Assembly: GCF_018873765.1 (NCBI RefSeq)
Contig: NC_057922.1
Coordinates: forward strand, 12,599,563 to 12,663,562
Origin: Telopea speciosissima
Lineage: Eukaryota; Streptophyta; Magnoliopsida; Proteales; Proteaceae
Direction: 5' to 3'
Length of the DNA: 64,000 nt
Below the pieces are notes generated by a model, which saw nothing but the letters and a program-made list of their open reading frames with translations, searched no databases and was not told the DNA's origin. Position 1 is the first letter of the stretch; each line of letters starts with the position of its first letter. Positions 32,029 through 44,100 of the stretch are shown one piece after another. The position numbers and the translations under genes were made by a program.

Positions 32029-32890
32029 TGGTGACGGCTTTAATGGGAACTATGATTGGGAAATAAATGAAGGATGTCCTAAGGTTTCCTTGGCTTCATG
32101 GACAAGGTTGTCCTGGTTACTCACTCATTTGGTAGAATCTCTAGCTCAGTCTCTCTAGGGGGATTTTTGTTGGGGGTGATGTTTACACCACTTGGTTGAT
32201 TTTCTCTTTTTGAGTTTTTTAGATCTTTTGGTTTTGTTTGATGAATGTTTTTCATCTACCAATAATTTAAATATGATTAGGGGGTTCAAAGATACAAACC
32301 AAAGAAACACAATGAAATTATCCAAATTCTAAAACCCTACTGTCATAGATGCTAAACAATCTCAACAGGTAAAGAAATTTCCTTATTTTTGAAGATTCCC
32401 AAACTCGAAGGCCCTTCACTTCCCACTTCAGTGTACCTCTCTTCACAGAGATGTACCGAAGACAAACCAGTATATAATCTTAGGCACAGAGAAATTGTTT
32501 TGTCTGCAAATACTTTAACAATTTGATGCAATCCTGCAATTTTTTTAAAAAATTAATTTTTAATGGTTATTGTACTTAGATTTAGGATTTTAAGTATTTC
32601 GGTTAACACCATCACACCAGGGGAGCTAACAGTACCAGAAATAATGATTTCATTCTCAAGTTCAAAGAAATGGCAAATCCATGTTTGGAAAATGGAAATG
32701 CTTCTGTGACAATAATGTAATAGTAAGAAGCTATACTGGCAGGATGAATTATTATTGAGCTTTGCTTTTTTCACATAAGAATAACAAATGGGCTGCAACT
32801 ATAGTTAGCAACTCTCCACCCACACAATAAAATACCAATGCCCCCCTCCCACTTTTCCCACCGGGAAGACTAAATCTTAACCTGCCTCAA
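32029..32890. other. Gene-free stretch between the PMI1-like gene and the PPR remnant
   Basis: Unique-looking AT-rich sequence with no frame I can support. Confidence 0.4.
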
Positions 32891-32894
32891 AATC

Positions 32895-34165
32895 AAATGC
32901 AAAGACGGGAAGTACATCGCTCAGTTACACACTTATGTCCTGAAGAGCGGCCTCATTTAGGACAGCTTCTTTGCTATGAAACTCAGTGCTTCCTATATAA
33001 ATTACTTCTCTCTCAGAAGTGCTTGGAAATTGTTCAACAAAACGCCTCATCGAAGTGTCTATCTACGGAACTCCATCCTAGCTCAGTGGCTACTCCAGAG
33101 AAAAGCAGTGGATCCATCTCTTCCATCAGATGTTAACTTCAACCAATATTACTGCTATATACTGGAAATGCAAAACCTGATAATTTTACTATATCCATTG
33201 CTCTGATGGCCTACACAAAATTATCAGCAAGCCATTCAGATGGGTAGGGCAATTCATGGGTTGGTCAACAAGAGGTGAAAAGATTGGTTCGTTCGGACAT
33301 GTTAGTCGGTTCTGCATTGGTTGAATTGTATGTAAAGCATGGAGGAATGGATGATGATGGTTTACGGGTATTTGACAACTTTCCTCAGCAGGATTTTGTT
33401 CTCTGGACTTCTATGGTTACTGGTTATCAGCATAGAATGGTAATATGCAGAAATGGTGGTATCGTTCTTCTCCCTGATGGTAGTGAGATAGATATTGGAA
33501 GGTGTCAGTCCTGATCCTGTTACTCTAGATTGTTTGTGTTGTGTCTGATGGTGCACAGATGTTGACTGTTGAAGTTGGAAGATGTGTTCATGGTTTTATA
33601 AATGATGATCTGGATGGGATTTAATGCTCAATTGTGTTTGGTTAATTCCATTTTGAATTTATAGGCAAAGACAGGTTCTGTTAATAATAATGCAAGGAAT
33701 TTGTTTATGAAGATGCCCCAAAAAGATGTCATTTCATGGAGTACCATGATTGCCTTTTATGCTCAGACTGAATGTTGAGGCCACTGACGCATTAGATATT
33801 TTTAATGAGATGATTGAGAAGGGATTCAAACCCAATTCAGTTACCGTGGTTGGTGCTTTACAACCGTGTGCATCAGCTTGTGATTTAAAAGAATGGAGGT
33901 ATGAAAATCCATGAGATTGCTTGCTATTCAGAAAGGTTTTGAATTAGAAGTTTCAGTTTCGACTGCTGTAGTTGATATGTAAATGAACACTGTTCATGCC
34001 TTGAAGAAGCAGTTGATCTGTTCAAAAGGAATCTTGCCCAAAAAGGATGGGAAATGGCATAATGCAGCTGCCATTAGAACTCTGATAAAGGAAAAAAGGG
34101 TTGAGAAAGAAGCCTTGTTATATATAGTTCCATTGACATTGAAAAGGAGCTGCACCCTTTCTTAG
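32895..34165 (+). pseudogene. Pentatricopeptide repeat (PPR, PLS/E class) pseudogene
   Basis: PPR proteins bind organellar RNA. Remnants in several plus frames: LSASYINYFSLRSAWKLFNK near 32980, MLVGSALVELYVKHGG with VFDNFPQQDFVLWTSMVTGY at 33299-33430, MPQKDVISWSTMI near 33712-33750, ALDIFNEMIEKGFKPNSVTV near 33790-33850, EAVDLF near 34005, and an E-motif-like KDGKWHNAAAIRTLIKEKRV at 34042-34100. Stops and frame changes separate them, and the usual 500-700 residues are compressed to about 1.3 kb, so internal parts are missing. It lies between the two PMI1-like units. Confidence 0.85.
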
Positions 34166-34969
34166 CTGTCTGATCAGAAATGAAATTTGCAAGTGATTTA
34201 GAATGTGAAAATGAGACAGCAGGGACTTGTTTCAGATCTGGATCTTTTGCTTTGCTGCATGGCTCAGATGAGTTTTCATGGGATGGCATGATGTTTAGAA
34301 TTGAAAATCCAATTTTTGCAGTGATTCAAAACAGAGCTGACCCGGACAACTGCCTATGAAGTTCCGCCAAAGCTGAATTAGCCATGGATTCATGCATGGT
34401 TCAGGTAAGGCCAGGTTGTTCCTTTATTTGATAAATGTGACACTGGTTGTTCAATTGACAGAAAAAGAGAGTCAGCTAAATGCTCATCATATATGGCAAG
34501 ATTACTCTCCACCCACCCCAAGAAAAGAAATAAGAAAATCATAGTGGGTAATGGTGTTGGACTTCCAAGTTTTCTCTTGTCCAATTTGTAACTACTTTAT
34601 ACTAACAATCTAGCAGGAGACAAAAGGATGTTAATGAGCATTGTGAAGGATGATTATAAAGGACTGAAAGTGGAACAATGAGAGGACTCGATCAAAGAAT
34701 TTTAAGGATTATGGGGGTGGAGTGTAGCATGAATTTTTTATTTTTTTTTTGGGCTTGTAGTATTGCTTTTTTCTTTTGGTATTGTCTAGTATTTAATGAA
34801 GTGCCAATTTTCAGGTAGGTTAAAAAGTGCAGGGCTTGGATTAAGAACAAGGGAATGTTGTGGAGGGAAGCAGTTAGTATTTACAAGTTTTAGGTTTGAG
34901 CATCATATTATAACTGAGATGTTTTAGTGCAGAAGATAGGTTAAGGAAAAAAAATAGCAAACTAGGAGC
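34166..34969. other. Gene-free stretch
   Basis: No supported gene; a poly-T run near 34740. Confidence 0.4.
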
Positions 34970-36693
34970 TAACTATGCTGTATGTTACTGAACAGATAAA
35001 CTCGTATGAATCCAAAGTATGGAACTAAGAAACTAACTTCCTTCACGCATGGACCGTTGGAATGAAACCTGAACCTTGAATGAATTTCAAATTTAAACAC
35101 TGTATCTTAAACTAACAACACATAACTGAATCATTCCTGAAAATATATATTAACGACCCTTCATATATCTCTTCCATTCAAAATTTCAAACAGCAGTGAG
35201 AGTAGAAAAAAGGGGAGGGGAGGGGGGGGGGGAAGAAGAAGTAGTTATCTCAGTTCCTGTTGGAGATGGCAATTTCAAGCAAGAAGAAACCTCTTTCTTC
35301 TGCCTTAGTGGTCTACACTGACTGGTCAAGTTTCAGGTCATTCTTTCTCAATTGTGGCAGCCGTCTTTCACAGTCCAAAGCCTATACTCCTCCACCTGAT
35401 TCCATCCCAATAATTTCAGAGATAGTCTCTTCAACTCCTCAAAACACTTCTCACCATAACCCCACTTCTCAACCCTCTTCAAGTTGCTTAAGAGATGGCA
35501 GAGAAGCTGCAAAAATCTACTGGAAGCGAGCCCAGCAATTGGAAAATGAGCTTGATCAGCTTGATAAGTGGTTAAATACCGAAAAGTTACTTAGAAATTG
35601 CCTAGACAGAAAAAATGGGGAATGCCCATCTGAGCTTGAGATAGAAAGTACTGATGAAAGTTCCTTGAGAACAGAGCTCGTGAGAATGGCTCATGGTGGT
35701 TACATCTATAGAACTATGAGGTTGTTTAGGCTGCGGTGTAAAGTAGTCATGCAACTATCAGCGCCAGCGATCATTCCGGTAGAGGTCGGGTCGGACATTT
35801 TGCAGGTCTATTGGAGATTATTCCATGATACACTATATATTTCTGTCATATATTTTGGATTCCATTCAAATTTTTTTTTTTCTTGGTTGTATTTGAAATT
35901 ATATTTTCAGCGGGTTTTATAAAGAATGGCATTGATGGCAACCAACAATCTGAAATCATTGGTTGCTGAAATCTCTGCCAATGTGTGATCTATGTAGGGA
36001 ATCATGAAAAGAAGATCAATGAAAATCCACTGCCCTTGGGTTCAGGAGATGGTTTCATGGAGGCCATTGTCGTTGGTTCTATAGAGAAATTTGAAATTCT
36101 GGTTTTGGAGGGCATGAGAATCCAAATGGGTAGAAAAGAAAGAGCTAAGAAGGGGGTTTGGGAGAAGAGAGATGATGAGAGATTAAGGGAATGTGTTGTT
36201 GTTGTTGTGATGCTAATACAAATGAGAGATGCAGAGAAAGAAAATGAAGCTTTTGGGGAGATCATGATTGGACTAGTTGAAGCATCTATGAGGCATGCAG
36301 AAGGAAGTGAGATTTTCATTGAAGGTCCATGTTGCAGGGAAGGGTTGTGGATTTAAGAAGGATAACAGGTCAGACCATGCCTGGCTAACTAGCTTGGTTT
36401 GGATAATGAATAGATATTTGGTAAGAGGAGTATCTGTGGAGTGTATCTATAAGGGGTTGTAAAGGGGGAAATGCAGTACTATGAGCCTTTGGGACTATGA
36501 GGAACCCTGATGTTGCTTTTGCTTCTTTGAAATAGCAAAATAATTGGCTTTGAGGTTTGAAAATAAAAAATAACAATTGGCTTGGATTTCTTATGTTATT
36601 TCTCTCAGCCTTCTTAAACTGATTTATTACTTTCTTTCACAAATCCAATACCATTCCATAATTAAAATGATAGCTTTCTCATCCACTCTACAG
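34970..36693 (+). repeat. Direct duplication, right unit
   Basis: Second copy of 30313-32028, same orientation, with a G-run expanded near 35215-35232. Confidence 0.85.
35266..36356 (+). pseudogene. PMI1-like pseudogene (duplicate copy)
   Basis: Closely similar to 30606-31861. Exon 1 (35266-35805, 180 codons) is open and has extra residues (HHNPTSQ) relative to the left copy. The intron acceptor is shifted and the third codon after it is TAA (35920-35922), where the left copy has CAA. Because the intron here is 105 bases, reading through it hits the same stop. Near 35990-36000 an extra base changes frame and near 36320-36356 another does. The C-terminal LWSVS...NPDVAF block is partly deleted. 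Exon 1 alone could still make a 180-residue protein. Confidence 0.8.
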
Positions 36694-36846
36694 TTATAAA
36701 GCATGGTTTATATTACTGAGAACATAGAAATAGATACTGATATACCATGTCAAGATATTTACAGAGAGCAATGGGAAGTAAATACAAAAGAAATTTAAAA
36801 AACAAAAGCTTAACTAAAATTGCTCCCAACTTAAACTAGTATAATC

Positions 36847-37224
36847 CTAAGAAATTCTCAACTTGCGACGCCTTTCATTCGGAGTTCCGTGGAGTGGTAT
36901 ATTGTAGTGTGCCATTAGCGCATCGATCGTGACTTCAGCAGCATTATTCAGGTCCAGCCTTGTGACTGGAGGGTGCTGTGGAAAGAGTCCTTGGTCATTG
37001 GCAAGCCACTCAATGATAGCATCATCACCGCGAGGCACGGAGTTGAATAGCCTTGCATTGCTATTTCTTATCTCATCCTGGAGACGATCGAACCGGTTGT
37101 GCATAAGTTGGAAGTGGCCGTCCATACGGTGGGCAAAGGCATCTAGTGTGTCCCCAACGTCATCTAATGCGTCCAGGATTAACACATATTGAAAACCAGG
37201 AGGAGGAGGCGGAGGAGGATCCAT
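36847..37224 (-). CDS. Hypothetical protein with proline start and SAP-like tail
   Basis: A 125-residue open frame from ATG 37222-37224 to TAG 36847-36849. I do not recognise the gene. Residues 2-9 are DPPPPPPP; 15-60 are helical and acidic/basic (DALDDVGDTLDAFAHRMDGH); residues 95-122 (AAEVTIDALMAHYNIPLHGT then ERRRKL) fit the SAP pattern of two helices with a small-residue turn. Base composition is visibly richer in GC than the surroundings, and codons look used, which supports real coding. No signal peptide or membrane segment. It may be one exon of a longer gene or a remnant of a mobile element ORF; SAP-like modules do occur in such proteins. Confidence 0.45.
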   Translation of the reverse strand: MDPPPPPPPGFQYVLILDALDDVGDTLDAFAHRMDGHFQLMHNRFDRLQDEIRNSNARLFNSVPRGDDAIIEWLANDQGLFPQHPPVTRLDLNNAAEVTIDALMAHYNIPLHGTPNERRRKLRIS

Positions 37225-38221
37225 AGCCCAAGCTTAAATTCGTAGATTAAAAAATTAAAGGGGTAACTGTGGAGAAGAGAAGAAACCGAACACAGGTAAA
37301 AACGTAGTACAACTCCTTCGCCTGCTACTGCTACTGATGCTTCTGCTCTTAATGATGCTACTAATGCCACCACTGTAACGTGCACCGATGCTTGAATCGA
37401 TGCACAGAGCCGACGCGATGCAAGAACCGCGGTGGTGGAGCTAGGGTCCGAAGGAGAGAAAAAAGTCTTGGAAAATTACTTTCATAGAGAAAAGAGGAAT
37501 TTCTGTGTCTTTCTTTCATAAAGAAAACGCTGCATACTATGGTTTTAGTATGTTTGACGGTTCACCCACCATCCAAGCGTTCACAAACTCCCCCCTAGCT
37601 AGGGTTTTGGTATATTCCAAAATACTCCTCCATGATTCGTAATCTTAGTATCGATGGAGTCAAATAATATGACACATTTCCCTTTGTTTTTCTTTTAAAA
37701 AAATAATAAAAAACCCCTTTTGATCTTTTACTGTTGATCGTACAAGTTTATTCTATTGGTCTCAACTGATATTGATCCAAATCGGCCAAAATCAGCCTAT
37801 ACCGATCCGAGATTAGGAACCATAAATAGTAGGCATTGTCTCTGATTATTCCCATGAATTTACTATTAGAGTTTTTTTTTCTTTTTCTTTTTCTTTTTGG
37901 GTAGAAAAATATGTTTTTATCATGAAACTTAAAAAACAAGAATGAGAGAAACAATGAAAAAAAAATTAAAACAGATTAAAACAGATTTTTTGGATAATTT
38001 TGAAAGTTTGTTTTTATTTTATTCTTGAGTGGCATGAGTACTAAATAAATTTGGGGATTGAGTAAATCTTTTCAAAATGGAAAATGCTAGATGTAAAACA
38101 AAATTGAAATCTACTTATCTTGTAATTTTCGTTCTTATCCAGAAGACCTAAGAAATTACCCCTTTTTTATTTTAGGTTTATTATCACTTTTAATCTCAAC
38201 CATAGAAAAATATATATATCA
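37225..38221. other. Gene-free stretch
   Basis: Starts with the probable 5' region of the 36.8 kb ORF (GC-rich to about 37440), then AT-rich DNA with a CTTTTT-type run near 37876-37895. No other gene seen. Confidence 0.4.
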
Positions 38222-38345
38222 AGAGAGTGTCTCAGTGCACGAGGCTCCTGCTACTATAAAGTATGGAAGGGGCAAAATGTAAATGTATGCAACCTTACCC
38301 CGCTTCGTGGAGAGGCCATTTCCATGATTCCAACCTGCATGTTAG
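38222..38345 (-). repeat. SINE-like fragment 1
   Basis: Shares CAGTGCACGAGGCTCC with 42337-42415. On the minus strand its start has GGTTGGAATCATGG, a decayed Pol III B box, as in tRNA-derived SINEs. Confidence 0.5.
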
Positions 38346-40354
38346 AAGCACAACTTAACCGTTGGAACTCGACCATAGAAACTTAATCATATTAATGGTT
38401 GTGGTTGTTTAGGGTTTTGCTTAGGTTTTATTTTCTTAAAAATATAGATGAAGGCAGGGAGGGGGAAAGGGGGGGAGGAGGGAGAGAGTCAAGCAAATAT
38501 CTCACTGCATATCAGAGAGATCATGCTAGATACATAGTCGGTGATCCAGACTGTCATAACAAATCCAGGGATACCAAATACTTCAAACAGTGTAATCAAA
38601 ATCCTCTAGTAGTAATGCACTTGTTGGCAAATGGAAGAGAAACGGAAGGTGGAGGGGGACTGGATGAGTAAAAATGCACTCTAGAAACAACAAATTTTGC
38701 AAAAAGCATTTGAGAATTGACAAAGAACATTCTGGATTACAATTACAGCTTCTACAACAGCTCTCTACAATGATCCAAACTAATTTATAATTGTTGATAC
38801 TCTGATTGTAGTAACTTCACAAATTTTACATGCTTATCTGCTTTTCAGGAACAGAACAGGGCAGACCATCCAAAGCAACGGCTTGAAGAAATCTTTTGCA
38901 GATTTGATGTCTATTATACCCCCTGACAACCATAGATTGAACAAAGTCAGTGTAAAACATATGAACTTATGAATGGATTCCCAAACACAGGAACAAAGCA
39001 ATGTCCAACCACACAACTGAGCAATCAAATCTGGCCCATTTGAACTTTCAAGAATTCCAGAAGAATTTTTAAGTGAGCCAAGCCAAGTTTCTCTATTTGA
39101 CTTCTCAACCATGGTGGAGATCAAATATCAATGAGTTGGGGCTTTAGTTGTAATAGAACAACAGGAATGAATAAAAGAATAACGAAGAAAACATCTTTCT
39201 GACTTACTCTGATAAATGTAGTAAAAATGATTAAACAAGTAAAACCTACCACAATTGATGGTTTTAAAACTCAATTTGGACTGGAAAAGCCAGTCGGGGG
39301 ACCATATGACCATGGAACAGGATGTAAATGGCATAATCTGTACCCAGGCTCATTATTTGAAATGTCAAGCTACATCTGTCAAAATTAGCAAAATATTTCT
39401 CTTTTTCCAGTGGTTGAAAGATGGTCAAGTTATCGAAATTTATGAATGTTTCAGCGAAATCAGTCTAATGGGTGAGATATGTCTGTTTCCCCAAGGATAA
39501 GAATTACCCACTCAATCGAAAGCACAAACATTTCTAAAGATCAGATAAACCATTTAAACAGCCAGTTAAACCCAGTCAACAAGGGCAGTTAAACTGCTGA
39601 CTGACCTAAAACTAAGAGTTCAAAATCTTTAGCCCATGGTAAACATTCCACCCGCCCAGTGAATGAATCAACCTGCAGTCCGGGTGGTGAGATGAACCCC
39701 ACAGCAGTTTTACACATTATATTCATGTCAGGAATTTTATTACATCAACCTAAAGCTACCAACACTCATTTCTAAGTAAGATTTTTCTTAGCTTCCAACT
39801 CCCAACCAGTCATTTCAGTGTTTCAAAACCTTACCAGCATACAGGACTGAAAAAGGCATTGCGTTGGTTCAACCTAGTTTGACTGTTGATTCAGTCTAGG
39901 TTAACCCCAATGATGCCAGCATACACATTACATGCTACATGCTTAATCATGGAATATGGACAACTAATTTATAGTTACATTGTAATATTGGAATGACAAC
40001 TAATAATTGTTAATTGATTCTAAATCATTCACCAATTCTGATTCAATATAGATTTAATTTCATACAAAGAAGGTTGAGTTTTCAAAATTTTGAAACTAGT
40101 AAATTTGTAGTCTATTAAATTAAGGAAAGCTTTTAAACTTTCGGAAATATGAATGTCTATTAATGAGGAGCTCATTAATAACCCATCAGTTAAACTGAAA
40201 GTTAATAGCCCATTAATCAAGAACTCAAAAGATTTTTTCTTTGAGAAATATTCCCAATCAAGCCATAGAGTAGGACTGTGATGTAACCCAAACCGAATGG
40301 TTTGATTGTAGGCCAAACAGCCGGATCGTCAAGTGGTTCTCTCTGACTCTCAGG
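38346..40354. other. Gene-free stretch downstream of the ADIP-like gene
   Basis: No supported gene. The minus frame at 38834-39124 (VEKSNRETWLGSLKNSSG...) has coding-like composition but no usable splice acceptor next to it; it could be 3' sequence of the ADIP-like gene. Confidence 0.35.
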
Positions 40355-41034
40355 CATAGTTCTAAAACTCGCCGAGATCTCGGAAAACTCGACCTGGTCG
40401 AGACGAGATAGCATGCAAAATTAAAAAATGCAATGTTTCGAAAAACTCGACCGAGATTTCAAATATTTTGAGAATCTCGACCTCCTCAGTACTCCTAGAG
40501 TCATAGTATTGTATTGTTGGGACTTGGGACTATATAATATGCATTGTGAACTATGTATCATTCATTGTACTTGGGTTGGGTGTCTATGTAATATGCATTG
40601 TGAATACTTCACTGTATCTTGTAATTTGTAGTACTGTAGTAGAAACTTTTAAGTCTTTAACTTGTTTTAATATTATGTGTCTTCATCCATTATTGCATAA
40701 TTTACTAGTTTTACTTGCCAATTATGTCTCATATCATTCAAACAATGTGTAGAATAGACAATATTACATTAAGGGTTCGGCTTTTACTGCCAACCAAGGG
40801 AGCAAATCCAAAACATCAAATTGGGTGTTTTTTTTTTTTTCAATTTGAAGCTTTAAATATGTTTATTAAGACTAAAAAAAGCTTTCCTTAAAGTTTCAGA
40901 GCCAATTGTGGTCATTAGCCCACCGAAACGTAGTTCCGAAACAAAAAAAATAAATACAGTCTCGGCGAGATCTCGAGAACTCGGAAAACTCGACCTGGTC
41001 GAGATGGCTGTTCGAGACGAGTTTTTGAACCATG
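40355..41034. mobile_element. Family B element, copy 1 (hAT-like)
   Basis: 680 bp, ends CATAGTTCTAAAACTCGCCG and GACGAGTTTTTGAACCATG. Flanks CTCTCAGG / TTCTCATG agree at 6 of 8 bases. Internal CGAGATCTCG palindromes near both ends. Confidence 0.7.
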
Positions 41035-41149
41035 TTCTCATGGTGCTTGAGTTCAATAAGGGAACCGATATGAGAACATATCCTGGTCTGTCTGGCTGGT
41101 TTTCAAGAAACTGCTCTCATTTTGAAACTCCCCCAAAAAAATTCATTTT

Positions 41150-44100
41150 CTAAAATCCAAGCTCATATAGGGAGAAAGTACTGACCTCAGCTGGTGACGA
41201 GAGAAGTGATTCCCTGTCAGAATCCAAGAGTCCACTCATTCTCCTGCACAAATACATAAAAGTGTTTAAGTATATATGTGAATAACAAAAATAATTAAAG
41301 GAAAAGGTAATAAACAAATTTGTAGAAGTACCTAGGCCTCTCAGAATTTGCAAGATGTTTGGACATTATAGATGCCTGGACATAGAAAAAAAAATCTTAC
41401 TTCAATTGATCTTACCCATCACTCACTCAAACACCCTCCCTCCACCCACCCCCCTCAAAAAAGAAAAATGCTTTCACTGAAAATAGTTTAAATGACGTTT
41501 GCTTGCACTGGAACTCTACCCAGTATAGCTACACAGGAGAAAGCTATTCCTCTATATGGGAAGAATTGGATTATGGGGCTCTACATAATCACACACCCCC
41601 TTCTTCAAAAGAAACAAATTTGAAGTTTTATGGGGATTAGAGTGCATATGCTATTAAAAAGAGGAAGTAAAATCTACAATTGTGACATTGTGTGCAATAA
41701 CTCCACTTGAAATGGGTTTGCTCAACAAGTACACTCATGGCATTAGCATGGAACTTAGGCCAACTGATGCAAGAATATTCACTACAAGATCTCGAACAAT
41801 AACAGAAATATAGAGCTACAAATCTCTAGCAAATAGTTAATCTGAAAGGAGAATATGAGCTACAATATCCCTGTTGACTGTTGATCCAAAGCTGTAATAA
41901 GACAAACCTCTTAAATAAGCCAGAAAAATGGGTGTAGGACATATGCCAAGTTCCAGTTTCTTCAATCTCACTTTTCTTCTCCTCAATAAAGAAAATGCAC
42001 TTAGGATAGACTATCGAAATATGGTCATTCAGTACCTACTTGTTGGACGCCTGTGCAAAAAGCAGCCAAGTCAGCGCCATGTCTTTTACAACCAAGTTTT
42101 TCTTCAGGCATTTCCAAATCTGGCTGACAAGTTTGACCAAAAATGACCGGCAATGGCAGACAAAGGCAAGAGATCAAACAGGTTTGATTCAGGTCGACTT
42201 GGCCTTAAAATCAGTAATCACCAACTCTAACCAAACCATATTAAGTAACTGGTTGACACATGCTGCTACCAAATTTGTTAGACTTACAAACAATTACTCA
42301 GATCCAGGCCAAACTTAGACTCAATAAAAGGGCGTACCCAGTGCACGAGGCTCCCGCCACTGTGGGGTCTGGAGGGTCATAATGTACACAGCCAAAATCA
42401 ATCTATGCATTATTGAAACAATAAAGTGAGGTTGCTATACCATGACTCAAAAAATACTCTTTTTTTTTTGGGTATTTGAGGGCATGGTTCGAGAACTCAG
42501 ATTCGGTACTAGTGTCACCCAGTCAGAAAACCGAGTTGGGCTGAGATCTTGGCAAGTTGGTGCATTTTTTTTTTTAACTCGGTAGCTGGTTTCGGTGGGT
42601 TTTTGACCAAGTTTGGTCATGAAAATTGGTATACAGCCTGTTTTGGGCCATTTAAACACAATGGCACTATCCAATTGTCCAAAATCAAAGTCCAAAAAAG
42701 GAGTTTGACTTCTGACCCTAGTTTGGTAGGCTACGATGTACTAATAGGCCATATTCTACACATAATTTAGTAATAGAAAGCAATCAAAAGATATTTAAAA
42801 ATATAAAATACATCAATCTTAACATATACATCTATAATGCTAAGCCATTTTGCCGCGACATCTAAGCCTCTGAATGTGCCACATAGGATTCCCATGTCAT
42901 AGTGCTGCTAAAGAACGCACGTAGTCTTCTACACGAGTCATATAAGTGTTGTCATCAACTAACCGAAGGTACCCTATCCCAGGGTATGGAAGAGGCGGTT
43001 GCGATGGGATCGATCCACTACTACTGCCACCGGGCTGTTCAAATACCATCGGCATGTATGGCTGGGTTGGATGCAGCTTCTCCGCGCAATCCGATGAATT
43101 TCCAGTGGAAAACGGGAGCAAAACCATGCAATTTGGGTGGGGGTGTGTTCACTGCCGAGACCAGCGAGAGTAGTGAGTTGTTAACTGGTCTCGATCGAGA
43201 TGTGCATTATTTATACAGGGCCAGATGCTTAATTGAATTGAGATCTCACCGAGATATTGTAATCATTTAGTATCGCCCATAATCTCGTCTCGCCATATCA
43301 AAAAAACGAGTTTTTAGCGAGATCTCACCGAGTTCTTTTTCCATGCTTGAGGGCAATGAATCTTGCAAACATCAAGACATCCTGAGACTTGAGTTTAGAA
43401 TTCTCTTTACCATAGTTAAAAGTAGGTGGAGCTTGGTAGGATGAGAATGATAAGAGCACAATTCAGAATGATGACAAGCAATATAATGATAGAATATACT
43501 ATAGTATTTATCAAAAAGAAAAACAAATTATATGTAGCATATCCAATGACAATTCCTGTGACCTAAATTAGAAATAAAAAATAAAGCAAAAATTGCAATT
43601 CAAGCTGCTTATTACCTGTTCCTGGATGATGCTTCTTGCTTCAACAAGTTGAGCTTCAAGCTCAAGCTCCCTCTCAGTCGCTTCAGAAATAACCTCTGCT
43701 TCTTTTTGTGCATCTTGCAGTTGAATCATGCGCTCCTTCACAATTGAAGATAGATAATTAAATCTTCTATATAAAAGACATACAACTACTGGATGGGTAG
43801 GAGTTGTAACCATGAATATGCAAACAACAGGAAGTTGCAATCGCAAATATATAAACTAGGGAGGGGTAATACGTAAATGAAAGTGTAGTCACCTTTATAG
43901 AAGCCATCTTAGTTCGCAGACTCACTTCTATTTGATCTCTAGCCATGTGAAAAGGCAGGTCAAAGACATCCTGCAATCAAAGGAAGCCTCAGAGTCATAT
44001 CTAACACTGAGAAACAACCCATTGAAATCATTAAGGAATTTGCCATACCGTCCTACCACCCAATGGAGACTCTGGGGGATCTGCATCAGATCTTTCATTG

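Noticed and set aside
38834-39124. Minus frame starting VEKSNRETWLGSLKNSSG as the last ADIP exon
   Set aside because: Coding-like, but no AG acceptor in phase next to the similarity, so not added to the gene model.
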